Of a stretch of DNA of 64,000 nt, positions 7,649 to 16,725 are shown in pieces. Made by a program: the position numbers and the translations under genes. Source of the stretch: Streptomyces sp. DSM 110735 (lineage in GTDB: Bacteria > Actinomycetota > Actinomycetes > Streptomycetales > Streptomycetaceae); contig NZ_JACYHF010000012.1 of NCBI RefSeq assembly GCF_016482685.1, positions 1 to 64,000 on the forward strand, read 5' to 3'. Numbering within the stretch: position 1 is the first letter of the stretch; each line of letters opens with the position of its first letter. The notes beneath the pieces were generated by a model. It was not told the DNA's origin, did no database searches, and saw nothing but the letters and a program-made list of their open reading frames with translations.

Positions 7649-9595
7649 TCACGCTCCCTTCTTCGCGCCGCGTTCCGTCGGCTGCGTCACCCGGTCGAGC
7701 ATCAGACCGAGGCAGACGATGGCGGCACCGGCGACCAGACCCGTCGCGAGGTCGCCCTGCGCGAGTCCGAACGCGACGTCGTAGCCGAGCGCGCCCGCGC
7801 CGACCAGACCGCCGATGATGACGACGGCGAGGACCAGGACCACGCCCTGGTTGACGGCGAGCAGCAGCGAGCGCCGGGCCAGCGGCAACTGGACCTGCCA
7901 GAGCTGCTGGCGCCCGGTCGCGCCGAGCGAGCGGGCGGACTCCAGCGCGGCAGGGTCCACCTGGCGCAGACCCTGCGCGGTGATGCGGACGACCGCCGGG
8001 AGCGCGTAGACCACGGCGGCGACGACGGCGGGCGCGCGGCCGACGCCGAAGAGCGCGACGACCGGGATCAGGTACACGAACTGCGGCATGGTCTGGAACA
8101 CGTCCAGGACCGGACGCAGCACCCGCTCCACGCGCTCGCTGCGCGCGGCGGCGATGCCGGTGGCGATGCCGAGGACCAGCGTGACGGCGACGGCGGCCAG
8201 CACCTGGGAGAGCGTGTCGAGCGAGGAGTCCCACACGCCGAGCACGCCGATCGCGGCCATGGCGAGGACGGCGGTCAGCGCGGTGCGCCAGGTGCCGATG
8301 AGCCAGGCGAGCGCGGCCACCACGAGCAGCACCGCCCACCAGGGCAGCGCGCGCAGACCGTCGCGCAGCGGGTCCAGCATCCAGGTGGTGAAGTGGCCCG
8401 CCCAGTCGGCGGTGCCGCCGACGACGGGGACGCCGGAGTAGAGGTGCGCGGTCATCCAGTCGACGGCGTCGTTGACGGGCGCGGCGATGTCGAGGGTCAG
8501 CCCGGCGGGCCAGTCGGCGCGACCGAGCAGCCGCGCGAGGACCGCCACGGCGACGGCGCCGCCGAGGGCGTACAGCCACGGGGCGCGCGGGCGCTCGGCG
8601 CCCTCGGTGGCGCGCCCCGCGGCGGCGGTCACGCGGTCCAGGACGACGGCGAGCAGCACGATCGGGATACCGGCGGCGAGGGCGGCGCCGACGTCGACGG
8701 AGGCGAGCGCCTGGTAGACGCGGTCACCGAGACCGCCCGCGCCGATCACGGAGGAGATGACGGCCATGGAGAGCGCCATCATGATCGTCTGGTTGAGACC
8801 GAGCAGCAGTTCCTTGCGGGCCAGCGGGAGGCGCGCGGTCAGCAGCCGCTGGCGCGAGGTGGCGCCGAGCGAGCGCACCGCCTCAAGGACCTCGGGGTCG
8901 GCGCCGCGCAGTCCGAGCGCGGTGAGGCGGGCCATGGGCGGGGCGGCGTAGACGACGGTGGCGAGGACGGCGGCGGGCACGCCGATGCCGAAGACCAGCA
9001 CCACGGGGAGGAGGTAGGCGAAGGCGGGGAGCACCTGCATGGTGTCCAGGACCGGGCGCAGGGCGCGGTCGAGCCGGTCGGAGAGCCCGGCGCCGAGACC
9101 GAGCAGGGCGCCGACGGCGACGGAGGCGAGCACCGCGACCACCATCAGCGCGAGCGTCTGCATGGTCGCCAGCCACATGCCGAGCGCGCCGCAGGCGAGG
9201 AACGCGACAGCGGTGCCGACCGCGAGCCGGACCCCGGCCACCCGCCAGGCGACCAGGGCGCCGAGCACGGTGACACCGGGCCATCCGGCGGCGAGCAGGG
9301 TGAGGTAGACGCCGCGTACGGCGAGGACGACCGCGTTGCTGATGTGGCCGAAGAAGTAGAGGAACAGCGGGTGGCTGTCCCGGTTGTCGATGACCCAGTC
9401 GCTGGCGGCGCCGAGCGGCTTCACCAGGCTGACGGTCAGCGCGTGCGGCCAACTGCCGCTGCCCCAGCGGGCGCTGAGCAGCGGGACGAGGACCGCGGCG
9501 GCGACGGCGAGCACGAGCAGCTTGGCGGCGGGGCGGGATCCGAGGGCACCGGGGAGCGCGCGCCGGGCGGCGGCCGGGACGGTGATCGTGGCCAT
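7649..9595 (-). CDS. proW: Glycine betaine ABC transporter permease, tandem-duplicated
   Basis: A 648-aa integral membrane protein made of two homologous BPD_transp_1 permease halves joined in one chain. The first half (about residues 100-330) carries LRGADPEVLEAVRSLGATSRQRL; the second (about 430-640) carries LRQVDPAALESARSLGATGRQQL. These are the EAA loops that contact the ATPase, followed in both by PLARxxLLLxxNQ. Ordinary ProW/OpuAB proteins have one such domain and work as homodimers, so this chain probably supplies the whole membrane channel. The start overlaps the proV stop (ATGA), so translation is coupled. Confidence 0.92.
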   Translation of the reverse strand: MATITVPAAARRALPGALGSRPAAKLLVLAVAAAVLVPLLSARWGSGSWPHALTVSLVKPLGAASDWVIDNRDSHPLFLYFFGHISNAVVLAVRGVYLTLLAAGWPGVTVLGALVAWRVAGVRLAVGTAVAFLACGALGMWLATMQTLALMVVAVLASVAVGALLGLGAGLSDRLDRALRPVLDTMQVLPAFAYLLPVVLVFGIGVPAAVLATVVYAAPPMARLTALGLRGADPEVLEAVRSLGATSRQRLLTARLPLARKELLLGLNQTIMMALSMAVISSVIGAGGLGDRVYQALASVDVGAALAAGIPIVLLAVVLDRVTAAAGRATEGAERPRAPWLYALGGAVAVAVLARLLGRADWPAGLTLDIAAPVNDAVDWMTAHLYSGVPVVGGTADWAGHFTTWMLDPLRDGLRALPWWAVLLVVAALAWLIGTWRTALTAVLAMAAIGVLGVWDSSLDTLSQVLAAVAVTLVLGIATGIAAARSERVERVLRPVLDVFQTMPQFVYLIPVVALFGVGRAPAVVAAVVYALPAVVRITAQGLRQVDPAALESARSLGATGRQQLWQVQLPLARRSLLLAVNQGVVLVLAVVIIGGLVGAGALGYDVAFGLAQGDLATGLVAGAAIVCLGLMLDRVTQPTERGAKKGA

Positions 9596-10899
9596 CAGGC
9601 GGCCTCCGGCTCACGCTCGGGGTCGGGGGCGGCGTCCGGGTGGGGTGCTGCCTTCGCATCGGCGGCGGGGCTCGGCTCGGAGTTCCGCTCGGTGGCGGTC
9701 TTGTTCCGCTCGGTCGCGGTCTTCCGGTCGGTCGCGGTCTTCCGGTCGGACCGGGTCTCCGGCGCGGCTCCGTCGGCCGAGGCGGCGCGCTCACCGGCGG
9801 CGGCACCCCCGGCGCCCCCGGCGTCCGGCGTGTTCGTCCCCGCGACCACGCTCAGCAGCGCCTCGGAGTCGACCACGCCCATGCAGCGACCGGCGTCCAT
9901 GACCCGGGCGGGTTCGCCCGCGCGGGCGACGGCTTCGATGGCCTCCACGACCGGCGCCTCGGGGCGCACGGCGGGACCGCTGCCCGCTTCCTCGGCGGAG
10001 GCGGGTCGCATGGCGGTACGGCAGGTGACGACCTGCTCGCGCGGTACGTCGCGGACGAACTCGCGCACGTAGTCGTCGGCCGGGGAGTTGACGATCTCCT
10101 CGGGGGTGCCGAGCTGGACCACGCGCCCGTCGCGCATCAGGGCGATGCGGTCGCCAAGCTTGAGCGCCTCGGAGAGGTCGTGGGTGATGAACACCATCGT
10201 GCGGCCCTCCTCCTCGTGCAGGCGGACCACCTCGTCCTGCATGTCGCGCCGGATCAGCGGGTCGAGCGCGCTGAACGGCTCGTCGAAGAGCAGGACTTCG
10301 GGGTCGACGGCAAGCGCGCGGGCGAGACCGACGCGCTGGCGCTGACCGCCGGAGAGCTGGCCGGGACGGCGCTTCTCCATGCCCGCGAGACCGACCTTGG
10401 CGACGAACTCGGCTGCGGTTTCGCGGCGTTCGGACTTGCCGACGCCCTGGATCTCCAGCCCGTAGGCGACGTTGTCGAGGACGGTGCGGTGCGGCAGCAG
10501 ACCGAAGTGCTGGAAGACCATCGCGGCGCGGTGGCGGCGCAGTTCGCGCAGCCGGGTGCGGTCCATGGCGCGCACGTCCTCGCCGTCGATGGCGATGGTG
10601 CCCGCGGTGGGCTCGATGAGCCGGGTCAGGCAGCGCACGAGGGTGGACTTGCCGGAGCCGGACAGCCCCATCACGACGAAGACCTCGCCCTTGCGCACGT
10701 CGAAGGAGACGTCGCGGACGGCGGCGGTGCAGCCGGTGCGGGCGCGCAGCTCGGCCGGGGACAGGGCGGCCAACTCGGGGTCGGCGGGGACGCGTTCGGG
10801 CTTGGGTCCGAACACCTTCCACAGTCCGTCCACGGAGAAGACGGGCGCGGCGGAGGCGGCGGGGGTGGGCGGCTTGCGGGTCGGCACGGTGAGCGTCAT
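9595..10899 (-). CDS. proV: Glycine betaine ABC transporter ATP-binding protein
   Basis: A 434-aa ATPase of the ProV/OpuAA class. Visible motifs are Walker A (GLSGSGKS), the Q-loop region MVFQHFGLLPHR, the signature LSGGQRQRVGLARAL, and Walker B/D-loop LLFDEPFSALDPL. After the ATPase the EFVRDVPREQVVTCRTAMRP linker leads to a CBS-like segment (VVEAIEAVARAG...CMGVVD), apparently a single reduced copy where typical OpuAA has two. The last 80 or so residues are a low-complexity tail with tandem DRKTAT/ERNKTAT units, unlike the family. It overlaps betA by 4 bp and proW by 1 bp. It powers uptake of compatible solutes. Confidence 0.93.
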   Translation of the reverse strand: MTLTVPTRKPPTPAASAAPVFSVDGLWKVFGPKPERVPADPELAALSPAELRARTGCTAAVRDVSFDVRKGEVFVVMGLSGSGKSTLVRCLTRLIEPTAGTIAIDGEDVRAMDRTRLRELRRHRAAMVFQHFGLLPHRTVLDNVAYGLEIQGVGKSERRETAAEFVAKVGLAGMEKRRPGQLSGGQRQRVGLARALAVDPEVLLFDEPFSALDPLIRRDMQDEVVRLHEEEGRTMVFITHDLSEALKLGDRIALMRDGRVVQLGTPEEIVNSPADDYVREFVRDVPREQVVTCRTAMRPASAEEAGSGPAVRPEAPVVEAIEAVARAGEPARVMDAGRCMGVVDSEALLSVVAGTNTPDAGGAGGAAAGERAASADGAAPETRSDRKTATDRKTATERNKTATERNSEPSPAADAKAAPHPDAAPDPEREPEAA

Positions 10900-12428
10900 C
10901 GGGCGTCACCACCGATCAGGTCGACAGCCTTCTCACCGACCATGAGTACTCCGATCATCGGGTTCACCGCCGTCATCGTCGGGAAGACCGAGGCGTCGGC
11001 GATACGGACGCCCTCCAGTCCTCGGATGCGCAATTCGGGGTCCACGACCGCCAGTTCGTCGTCTGCGGCGCCCATCCTGCAGGTGCCTGCCGGGTGGTAG
11101 ACGGTGTGGGCGACCTTGCGGGCGTACTCGCTCAGCGCCTCGTCGTCCCGCACCTCGGGTCCGGGGCAGACCTCGCGCTTGAGCCAGTGGGCGAGCGGCT
11201 CGGTCTTCGCTATCTCGCGGGCGATGCGGATGCCGTCGACCAGGGTCTTGGCGTCGTAGTCGTCCTCGTCGGTGAAGTAGCGGAAGTCGAGCGCGGGCTT
11301 CACCGCCGGGTCGGCGCTGGTCAGGTAAAGACGGCCGCGGCTACGGGGCTTCGGGATGTTCGGGGTCATCGAGACGCCGAACTCGGGGCGCTCGTAGCCC
11401 AGTCGCTCCGGGTTGTCCGTGAACGGGATCTGGTAGAAGTGGAACATCAGGTCCGGACCCGCGTGTTCGGGGTCGCGGCGGACGAACAGACCCGCGTCGG
11501 AGTCCATCGCGGAGTTCTCCGGGATCGGTCCGTCGGTCTCCCAGACGATGACCGACTCGGGGTGGTCGAGCAGGTTCTCGCCGACGCCGGGCAGGTCGTG
11601 GACGACCGGGATGCCGAGCGCTTCGAGCTGCGCCCTGGGACCGATGCCGGAGTGCAGCAGCAGGCGCGGGGTGTCGACGGCGCCCGCGCTGAGGATCACC
11701 TCGTTCCGCGCCTTGATCAGCAGCTCCTGGCCGTCCTTGGTGCGCACGTGGACGCCCTCGGCGCGGGTGCCGTCCAGCTCCAGCCTGTACGCCCAGGTCT
11801 CCAGGAAGAGGTGGAGGTTCGGGCGCTCGTCCATCACCGGGTGGAGGTACGCCACGGAGGCGGAGGAGCGCTTGTTGTTCTCCGGGTGGTAGGCGAGGTC
11901 GAAGAAGCCGACGCCCTCGGTGAACGGCTTCTTGTTGAAGCCCTCCACGCGCGGCACGTCCAGCGCCGCCTGCGCGGCGTCCACGAAGTCGCGGGCGATG
12001 GCGTTGCGGTCCTGCTCGTCCACCGGGACGATGTTGTTCTTCAGCCGGGCGAAGTACGCCTCCATCGGGACGGCGCCCCAGCCCTTGGCCCCCGCCTGCT
12101 CCCACTCGTCCCAGTCGGACGGGAGCGGCTTGAAGGAGATCAGGGTGTTGTGCGAGGAGCAGCCGCCGAGGACGCGGGCGCGGCTGTGCCGGATGTGGGA
12201 GTTGCCGCGCGGCTGCTCGGTGGTCGGGTAGTCGTAGTCGAGGTCGCCGCCGAGCAGTCCCATCCAGCGGCGCAGGGTCAGCACGTCGTCGCGGTCGACG
12301 TCGCTCGGTCCGCCCTCGATGACGGCGACCGTGACATCGGGGTTCTCGGTGAGGCGGGAGGCGATGACGGAGCCCGCGGTGCCGCCGCCGATGACGACGT
12401 AGTCGTACTCGTGGGTGTGTTCGGGCAT
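10896..12428 (-). CDS. betA: GMC oxidoreductase, probable choline dehydrogenase
   Basis: A 510-aa flavoprotein. The FAD-binding GGGTAGS lies at about residues 14-20, followed by the GMC signature GGCSSHNTLI and the C-terminal active-site pair in HPAGTCRMG (His) and VNPMIGVLMVGEKAVDLI (Asn). In this neighbourhood it should oxidise choline to betaine aldehyde. The protein is somewhat shorter than enterobacterial BetA. It starts at ATG 12428 and overlaps proV by 4 bp, tying betaine synthesis to betaine uptake in one message. No BetI-type repressor gene is adjacent. Confidence 0.88.
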   Translation of the reverse strand: MPEHTHEYDYVVIGGGTAGSVIASRLTENPDVTVAVIEGGPSDVDRDDVLTLRRWMGLLGGDLDYDYPTTEQPRGNSHIRHSRARVLGGCSSHNTLISFKPLPSDWDEWEQAGAKGWGAVPMEAYFARLKNNIVPVDEQDRNAIARDFVDAAQAALDVPRVEGFNKKPFTEGVGFFDLAYHPENNKRSSASVAYLHPVMDERPNLHLFLETWAYRLELDGTRAEGVHVRTKDGQELLIKARNEVILSAGAVDTPRLLLHSGIGPRAQLEALGIPVVHDLPGVGENLLDHPESVIVWETDGPIPENSAMDSDAGLFVRRDPEHAGPDLMFHFYQIPFTDNPERLGYERPEFGVSMTPNIPKPRSRGRLYLTSADPAVKPALDFRYFTDEDDYDAKTLVDGIRIAREIAKTEPLAHWLKREVCPGPEVRDDEALSEYARKVAHTVYHPAGTCRMGAADDELAVVDPELRIRGLEGVRIADASVFPTMTAVNPMIGVLMVGEKAVDLIGGDAR

Positions 12429-12500
12429 GGGGTGATTGCTCCTGGGGGGCGGGGAGGCCGTACGGAGGGGGCGTACGGAGAAGTCGTGCGGGGGCAGGGC

Positions 12501-12584
12501 GCCGGGGGCGCCGGGGTCAGTCCGCGACGCCGGGGGCGCCGGGGTCAGTCCGCGGCGCTGGGGGCGCCGGGGGTCAGCCCGCGA
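12501..12584. repeat. Three tandem 28-bp units between betA and betB
   Basis: Units starting at about 12501, 12529 and 12557 share GCCGGGGGCGCCGGGGTCAG with 1-4 changes. They fill the 145-bp gap between betB and betA and run through the last codons of betB. They are strongly GC-rich and could fold in mRNA. Confidence 0.7.
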
Positions 12585-14094
12585 ACCAGCGCACCGGGCG
12601 GGGGGCGAGGTTCTGGTAGACGTGCTTGGTCTCGCGGTACTCGGCGAGTCCGGCGGGTCCCAGCTCGCGACCGGTGCCGCTCTTGCCGAAGCCGCCCCAC
12701 TCCGCCTGCGGCAGGTAGGGGTGGAAGTCGTTGATCCAGACGGTGCCGTGCCGCAGCCGGGCGGCGACGCGCCGGGCGCGGCCGGGGTCGGCGGTCCAGA
12801 CGGCGCCCGCGAGACCGTACTCGGTGTCGTTGGCCAGCGCGATCGCCTCGTCCTCGGTGCGGAAGGTCTCGACGGTGAGGACGGGTCCGAAGACCTCCTC
12901 CCGCACGACGCGCATCTCGCGGTGGCAGTGGTCGAGGACGGTCGGCTCGTAGAAGTAGCCGGACTCGGGGCGGTCGGGGGTGGGCTCGGGGCGCTTGCCG
13001 CCGCTGCGGAGCACCGCGCCCTCTTCCAGTGCGGAGGCGACGTACGCCTCGGTCTTGGCGCGCTGCTGTTCGGAGACGAGGGGACCGCACTCGACGCCGG
13101 GGGCGGTGCCGCGACCGAGCCTGATCTTCCCTGCGCGCCGGGCGAGTTCGGCGACGAAGCGGTCCCGGAGGGGCTCCTCGACGATGAGGCGTCCGCCCGC
13201 CGAGCAGACCTGGCCGCTGTGGATGAACGCGGCGTTGAGCGCCTGGTCGACAGCGGTGTCGAAGCCCTCCTCGGTGGCGCAGGCGTCCGCGAAGACCACG
13301 TTGGGGTTCTTGCCGCCGAGTTCGAGGGCGACCTTCTTCACGGTGGGCGCGGCCGCCTGGGCGACCTTGGTGCCGCTGACCAGACCGCCGGTGAAGGAGA
13401 CCAGGTCGACGTCGGGGTGCTCGGCCATGCGGGCGCCGACGGTGTGACCCGGACCGGTGACGAGGTTCGCGACGCCCGCGGGGAGTCCCGCCTCGGTGAG
13501 CAGCTCGATCAGCTTGACCGTGGTCAGCGGGGTGATCTCGCTCGGCTTGACGACGAAGGTGTTGCCCGCGGCGAGCGCGGGAGCGACCTTCCAACTCGCC
13601 TGGAGCAGGGGGTAGTTCCAGGGGGTGATCAGCGAACAGACGCCGACCGGCTCGTGCACGACCACGCTGTGGACGTCGGGCGAGCCCGCGTCGACCACGC
13701 GGCCGGGCGCCTCGGCGGCGACGAGGTCCGCGAAGTAGCGGAAGGCGTCCGCGACGCAGTCGATGTCGACGCGGCCCTCCTCCACGGTCTTGCCCGCGTC
13801 GCGGCTCTCCAGCAGACCGAGGGCTTCGCGGTCGCGTATGAGGAGGTCCGCCACGCGGCGCAGCAGGGCGGCGCGCTCCGCGACGGGGGTGTGCGGCCAG
13901 GGGCCGTGGTCGAACGCCTGCCGGGCGGCGGCGATCGCCCGGTCCGCGTCCTTCTCGTCACCCTCCGCGACCACGGCGAAGGGTTGGGCGTCCGCGGGGT
14001 CCAGGATCTCGCGTGTCGCGCCGGAGGCGGCGTCGAGCCACTCGCCTCCGGCGTGAATGGTCGCCCCCACCGGTCGTTCCGTTCTGTCCGCCAT
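12574..14094 (-). CDS. betB: Betaine-aldehyde dehydrogenase family protein
   Basis: A 506-aa aldehyde dehydrogenase. The catalytic Glu is in LELGGKNPNVVFAD and the catalytic Cys in SGQVCSAGGRL, with NAD-binding ITPWNYPLLQASWKVAPALAAGNTFVVKP split around residues 155-185. The family and its position upstream of betA and proVWX indicate oxidation of betaine aldehyde to glycine betaine. ATG 14094 (MADRTERPVG) was chosen: GGAAGG lies about 12 bases upstream, while an upstream in-frame extension is poor in coding character. It is the first gene of the minus-strand module; the promoter should lie between 14095 and 14292. Confidence 0.9.
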   Translation of the reverse strand: MADRTERPVGATIHAGGEWLDAASGATREILDPADAQPFAVVAEGDEKDADRAIAAARQAFDHGPWPHTPVAERAALLRRVADLLIRDREALGLLESRDAGKTVEEGRVDIDCVADAFRYFADLVAAEAPGRVVDAGSPDVHSVVVHEPVGVCSLITPWNYPLLQASWKVAPALAAGNTFVVKPSEITPLTTVKLIELLTEAGLPAGVANLVTGPGHTVGARMAEHPDVDLVSFTGGLVSGTKVAQAAAPTVKKVALELGGKNPNVVFADACATEEGFDTAVDQALNAAFIHSGQVCSAGGRLIVEEPLRDRFVAELARRAGKIRLGRGTAPGVECGPLVSEQQRAKTEAYVASALEEGAVLRSGGKRPEPTPDRPESGYFYEPTVLDHCHREMRVVREEVFGPVLTVETFRTEDEAIALANDTEYGLAGAVWTADPGRARRVAARLRHGTVWINDFHPYLPQAEWGGFGKSGTGRELGPAGLAEYRETKHVYQNLAPRPVRWFAG

Positions 14095-14292
14095 GATCGG
14101 TATTGCCTTCCGTTCCTGTTCAGCGTCCCTGTGTGACAGAGGTGCCACCTCCAAGGACCGGGACCGCATTCCCTCGCCCTCCGAAGCACATGCGCGTTCG
14201 GGGGGTGAAAGTGGGCTGGGTCACTGAAATTACGGAGGAAATACAGACAAAGGGGATGCTCGTTGAGGCTCGTTGGGGGCTCGTCCGCCGGC

Positions 14293-16347
14293 TCAGTCCA
14301 CCGACGCCTCCGCGTCACAGCCCATGTCGGGCGGGCAGAACCACTTCAGCGCGGTGGTGAGCAGTTCCAGCTCGTCGTCCCTGCCGTCGTCGTCGGGTCC
14401 GTACACCGCGATCGCGTAGATCCTGCCGTCCCCGGCCACGAACCGCTCGTCCAGCACGTGCCAGGTCCCCACGTCCGGCTCGCCGTGGATCGTGTCGGCC
14501 AGATACTCCAGACGCGAGCCGGTGAAGTCGCCGTCGTCCATGTTCCGCAGGGCGAGCTTCTCGAAGCCGTCCGGCTTGCGGGTGTCCGGCGACAGATACA
14601 GCTCGAACGAGGCGTCCGGGGACTCCTCCGCGACCTGATAGATCTGGACCCGGTGACTGCTGTCCGCGCTGCGGTAGTTGACCACCTTGATCCCGTACAT
14701 CGACGGCGCGCTGCTACGCGTCCACCCCTTCGGCACGGCGATCCTGAACCCCTCCCGGTCGTCCCGCACCTCGTACCCCCTGGGCGGCTGCGAAGCCGAG
14801 CCCGACGGCGAGGGACTGCCCGACGCGGACGACTCGCCGCCCCCGCTCGGCGCCGGTGCCGACGCGGAACTCCCCTGCACCGCACGCCGCCCCTCCCCGT
14901 CCCCACCGAGCACAAAAACCAACGCGAACCCGACGGCGACGCCTACGACGGCGGCAGCGGCAAGAACGGGCCACAGCCGCCGGGCGCGCCCCGCGTGGGG
15001 CTCGTCGGGCTGGTCGTCGGGGGGCGGCCATCCGTTTGCGTACGACGGCGTGCCGACCTCGGCGGGGTACCCGTCGTCGGGGGCGTACACGGAGGTACGG
15101 GCTGTTCCGCCGACGGGTGGCCAGGCGGGGAATCCTGCGCCGGAACCGCTGGGCGCGGCGTGGGTCGGCGCTTCGGCGCCGGGGTCACTGTCGGAGGACC
15201 CGAGGGGGAGCCCTGTGCTGGAGCCGGTGGGCGCAGCGTGGGGCGGGGCTTCGGCGCCGGGACCGCTTCCTGTGCTGGAGCCGCTGGGTGCGGCGTGGGT
15301 CGGAGCTACGGGGTCGCTGCTGGAGGGCCCGACCGGCAGCCCTGTACTGGAGCCGCCAGGCGCAGCGTGGGTCGGCGCTTCGACGCCGGGACCGCTGGCG
15401 GAGGACCCGCCCGGGACCCCTGTGCCGGAACGCCCCGAGGCGGAGTCCGCCGGGGAGCCATGCCCACCGGGCAAAGCCTCCGCACCGGTGTCCTTCGCTA
15501 CGAACCCCTCCGGGAGCCCCGCACCCCGACCACCCGGCAGCGCCCCAGCCGAAGACCCAGCCCCCGCGTCGCGCGCCGAGGACCCCCGACCGGCGCCCTT
15601 CCGCCCGAACCCTTCCGGCAGCCCCGTATCCCGACCACCGGAACCACCCCGCGCGGAGTCCACCAGGGCACCCGAGCCGCTCCTGCCGGACGAATCCTCG
15701 CCCGAAGACCCCGCTCCGGAACCCCGTGCCGAAGACCCAGCCGGGGCACCAGAAACCCCTGGCGCGGGCGGCACCGGGACACCCCGGCCATGACCGCCGG
15801 GCGAAGCCTCGGCCGGGGACACCGTGTCGGAGCCCTCCGGGACCCCCGCACCGGAACCCCCCACCGCGGACCCCGCCGAAAAGCCCGGCTCACGACCCCC
15901 GGAAGACCACTCCCCCGGAGCCCCCGCCTCGGCGTCACGCCCCGAGGACCCCTCACCAGCGCCCCACGACCTGAGCCCCTCCGGAAAGCCGCCGCCGCGC
16001 CCGCCGGGCGACGACCCGTCCGGGCTGTCCCCGCTCTGGCCACCGGACGCCAGCCCGGCGCTGGGCTCTCCGCCCGCGCGACCGACCCCCGACTCGGTCG
16101 GGGACTCCGCCCCGGTTGCCGCCGGAGGCCACGCGGTCTGACCGGCGGCCGGAGGCCACTCACCCTGGCCCGCCGCCGGGGGCCACGCGTCCTGCCCCGC
16201 CGCCGGAGGCCACGCCGGGGGCGCGACCGGTGTCGTATCGGCGCCCGGCGGGTTCGGGGGTGGAGGGGTCGGTGTCGCCGGGGAGTCCCCCGTGCCGTCC
16301 TCCCACCGCTGGGCGTCCTCGTTCCAGTACCGCTGTCCCCCGCTCAT
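14293..16347 (-). CDS. Large low-complexity stalk protein with one TM helix and extracytoplasmic domain
   Basis: A 684-aa protein with three parts. Residues 1 to about 440 are a very low-complexity Gly/Ser/Pro/Ala region, starting with WPPAAGQ repeats and continuing as degenerate GSSTGLP/THAAPSG units. Around residues 455-480 is a single membrane helix (WPVLAAAAVVGVAVGFALVFVL). The last 160 residues form a globular domain (EGFRIAVPKGWTR ... YQVAEESPDASFELYL ... WHVLDERFVAGDGRIYAIAVYGP) of a kind common on actinobacterial surface proteins. A cytoplasmic stalk with an outside domain is expected. The start MSGGQRYWNEDAQRWEDGT is typical of Streptomyces proteins with C-terminal membrane modules. 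Function unknown. Confidence 0.82.
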   Translation of the reverse strand: MSGGQRYWNEDAQRWEDGTGDSPATPTPPPPNPPGADTTPVAPPAWPPAAGQDAWPPAAGQGEWPPAAGQTAWPPAATGAESPTESGVGRAGGEPSAGLASGGQSGDSPDGSSPGGRGGGFPEGLRSWGAGEGSSGRDAEAGAPGEWSSGGREPGFSAGSAVGGSGAGVPEGSDTVSPAEASPGGHGRGVPVPPAPGVSGAPAGSSARGSGAGSSGEDSSGRSGSGALVDSARGGSGGRDTGLPEGFGRKGAGRGSSARDAGAGSSAGALPGGRGAGLPEGFVAKDTGAEALPGGHGSPADSASGRSGTGVPGGSSASGPGVEAPTHAAPGGSSTGLPVGPSSSDPVAPTHAAPSGSSTGSGPGAEAPPHAAPTGSSTGLPLGSSDSDPGAEAPTHAAPSGSGAGFPAWPPVGGTARTSVYAPDDGYPAEVGTPSYANGWPPPDDQPDEPHAGRARRLWPVLAAAAVVGVAVGFALVFVLGGDGEGRRAVQGSSASAPAPSGGGESSASGSPSPSGSASQPPRGYEVRDDREGFRIAVPKGWTRSSAPSMYGIKVVNYRSADSSHRVQIYQVAEESPDASFELYLSPDTRKPDGFEKLALRNMDDGDFTGSRLEYLADTIHGEPDVGTWHVLDERFVAGDGRIYAIAVYGPDDDGRDDELELLTTALKWFCPPDMGCDAEASVD

Positions 16348-16366
16348 CGCGGCCCCCCTTGTGTCG

Positions 16367-16723
16367 TCAGAGTCCCAGGAGACCGGCGAGGGTGCCGGCC
16401 GAGGTGAGGACGGTCATGAGTGCCTGGGAGTCGGTGAGGAGTTCCCGGAGGCGCTCGCGGCGGGTCGGGGCGGCCTGGCCGGTACGGGCGATCTCGGACT
16501 CGGTGTCGGCGAGGGCGGCGTCCAGCGTGGCGGTGCGGTCGTCGGCGCGGACCCGGGCGAGGTCGGCGCGCAACTCACGTACAGCGGCGAGGAGTTCCTC
16601 GGTGGCGGGGTCGGGCGAGACACTCCCGCCGTGATGGTGGCTCTCGGCGTGTGCGTGGCTGCCGACAGCGAACGTACTGTGCGACACGTCCCCGAAACTG
16701 ACGTTGGGCTCGTCACCGGACAT
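16367..16723 (-). CDS. Motif-plus-coiled-coil small protein (last of motif array)
   Basis: A 118-aa protein. Residues 1-24 carry the shared array motif SGDEPNVSFGDV ... STFAVGSHA. A His-rich linker (HAESHHHGG) follows, then a helical, coiled-coil-like segment (TEELLAAVRELRADLARVRADD, split here from LDAALADTESEIA) and a hydrophobic C-terminus (ALMTVLTSAGTLAGLLGL). Its ATG (16723) lies 2 bp after the stop of the preceding array member, so the genes are translationally coupled. The motif is identical to that of its neighbour over the first 24 residues. I recognise no catalytic domain; a signalling or assembly role is inference. Confidence 0.75.
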   Translation of the reverse strand: MSGDEPNVSFGDVSHSTFAVGSHAHAESHHHGGSVSPDPATEELLAAVRELRADLARVRADDRTATLDAALADTESEIARTGQAAPTRRERLRELLTDSQALMTVLTSAGTLAGLLGL

Positions 16724-16725
16724 GA

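Noticed and set aside
7445..10072. 875-aa plus-strand open frame
   Set aside because: It lies antisense to proX, proW and proV, which have clear domains; the product is Asp/Gly/Arg-rich with no domain, a usual high-GC shadow frame.
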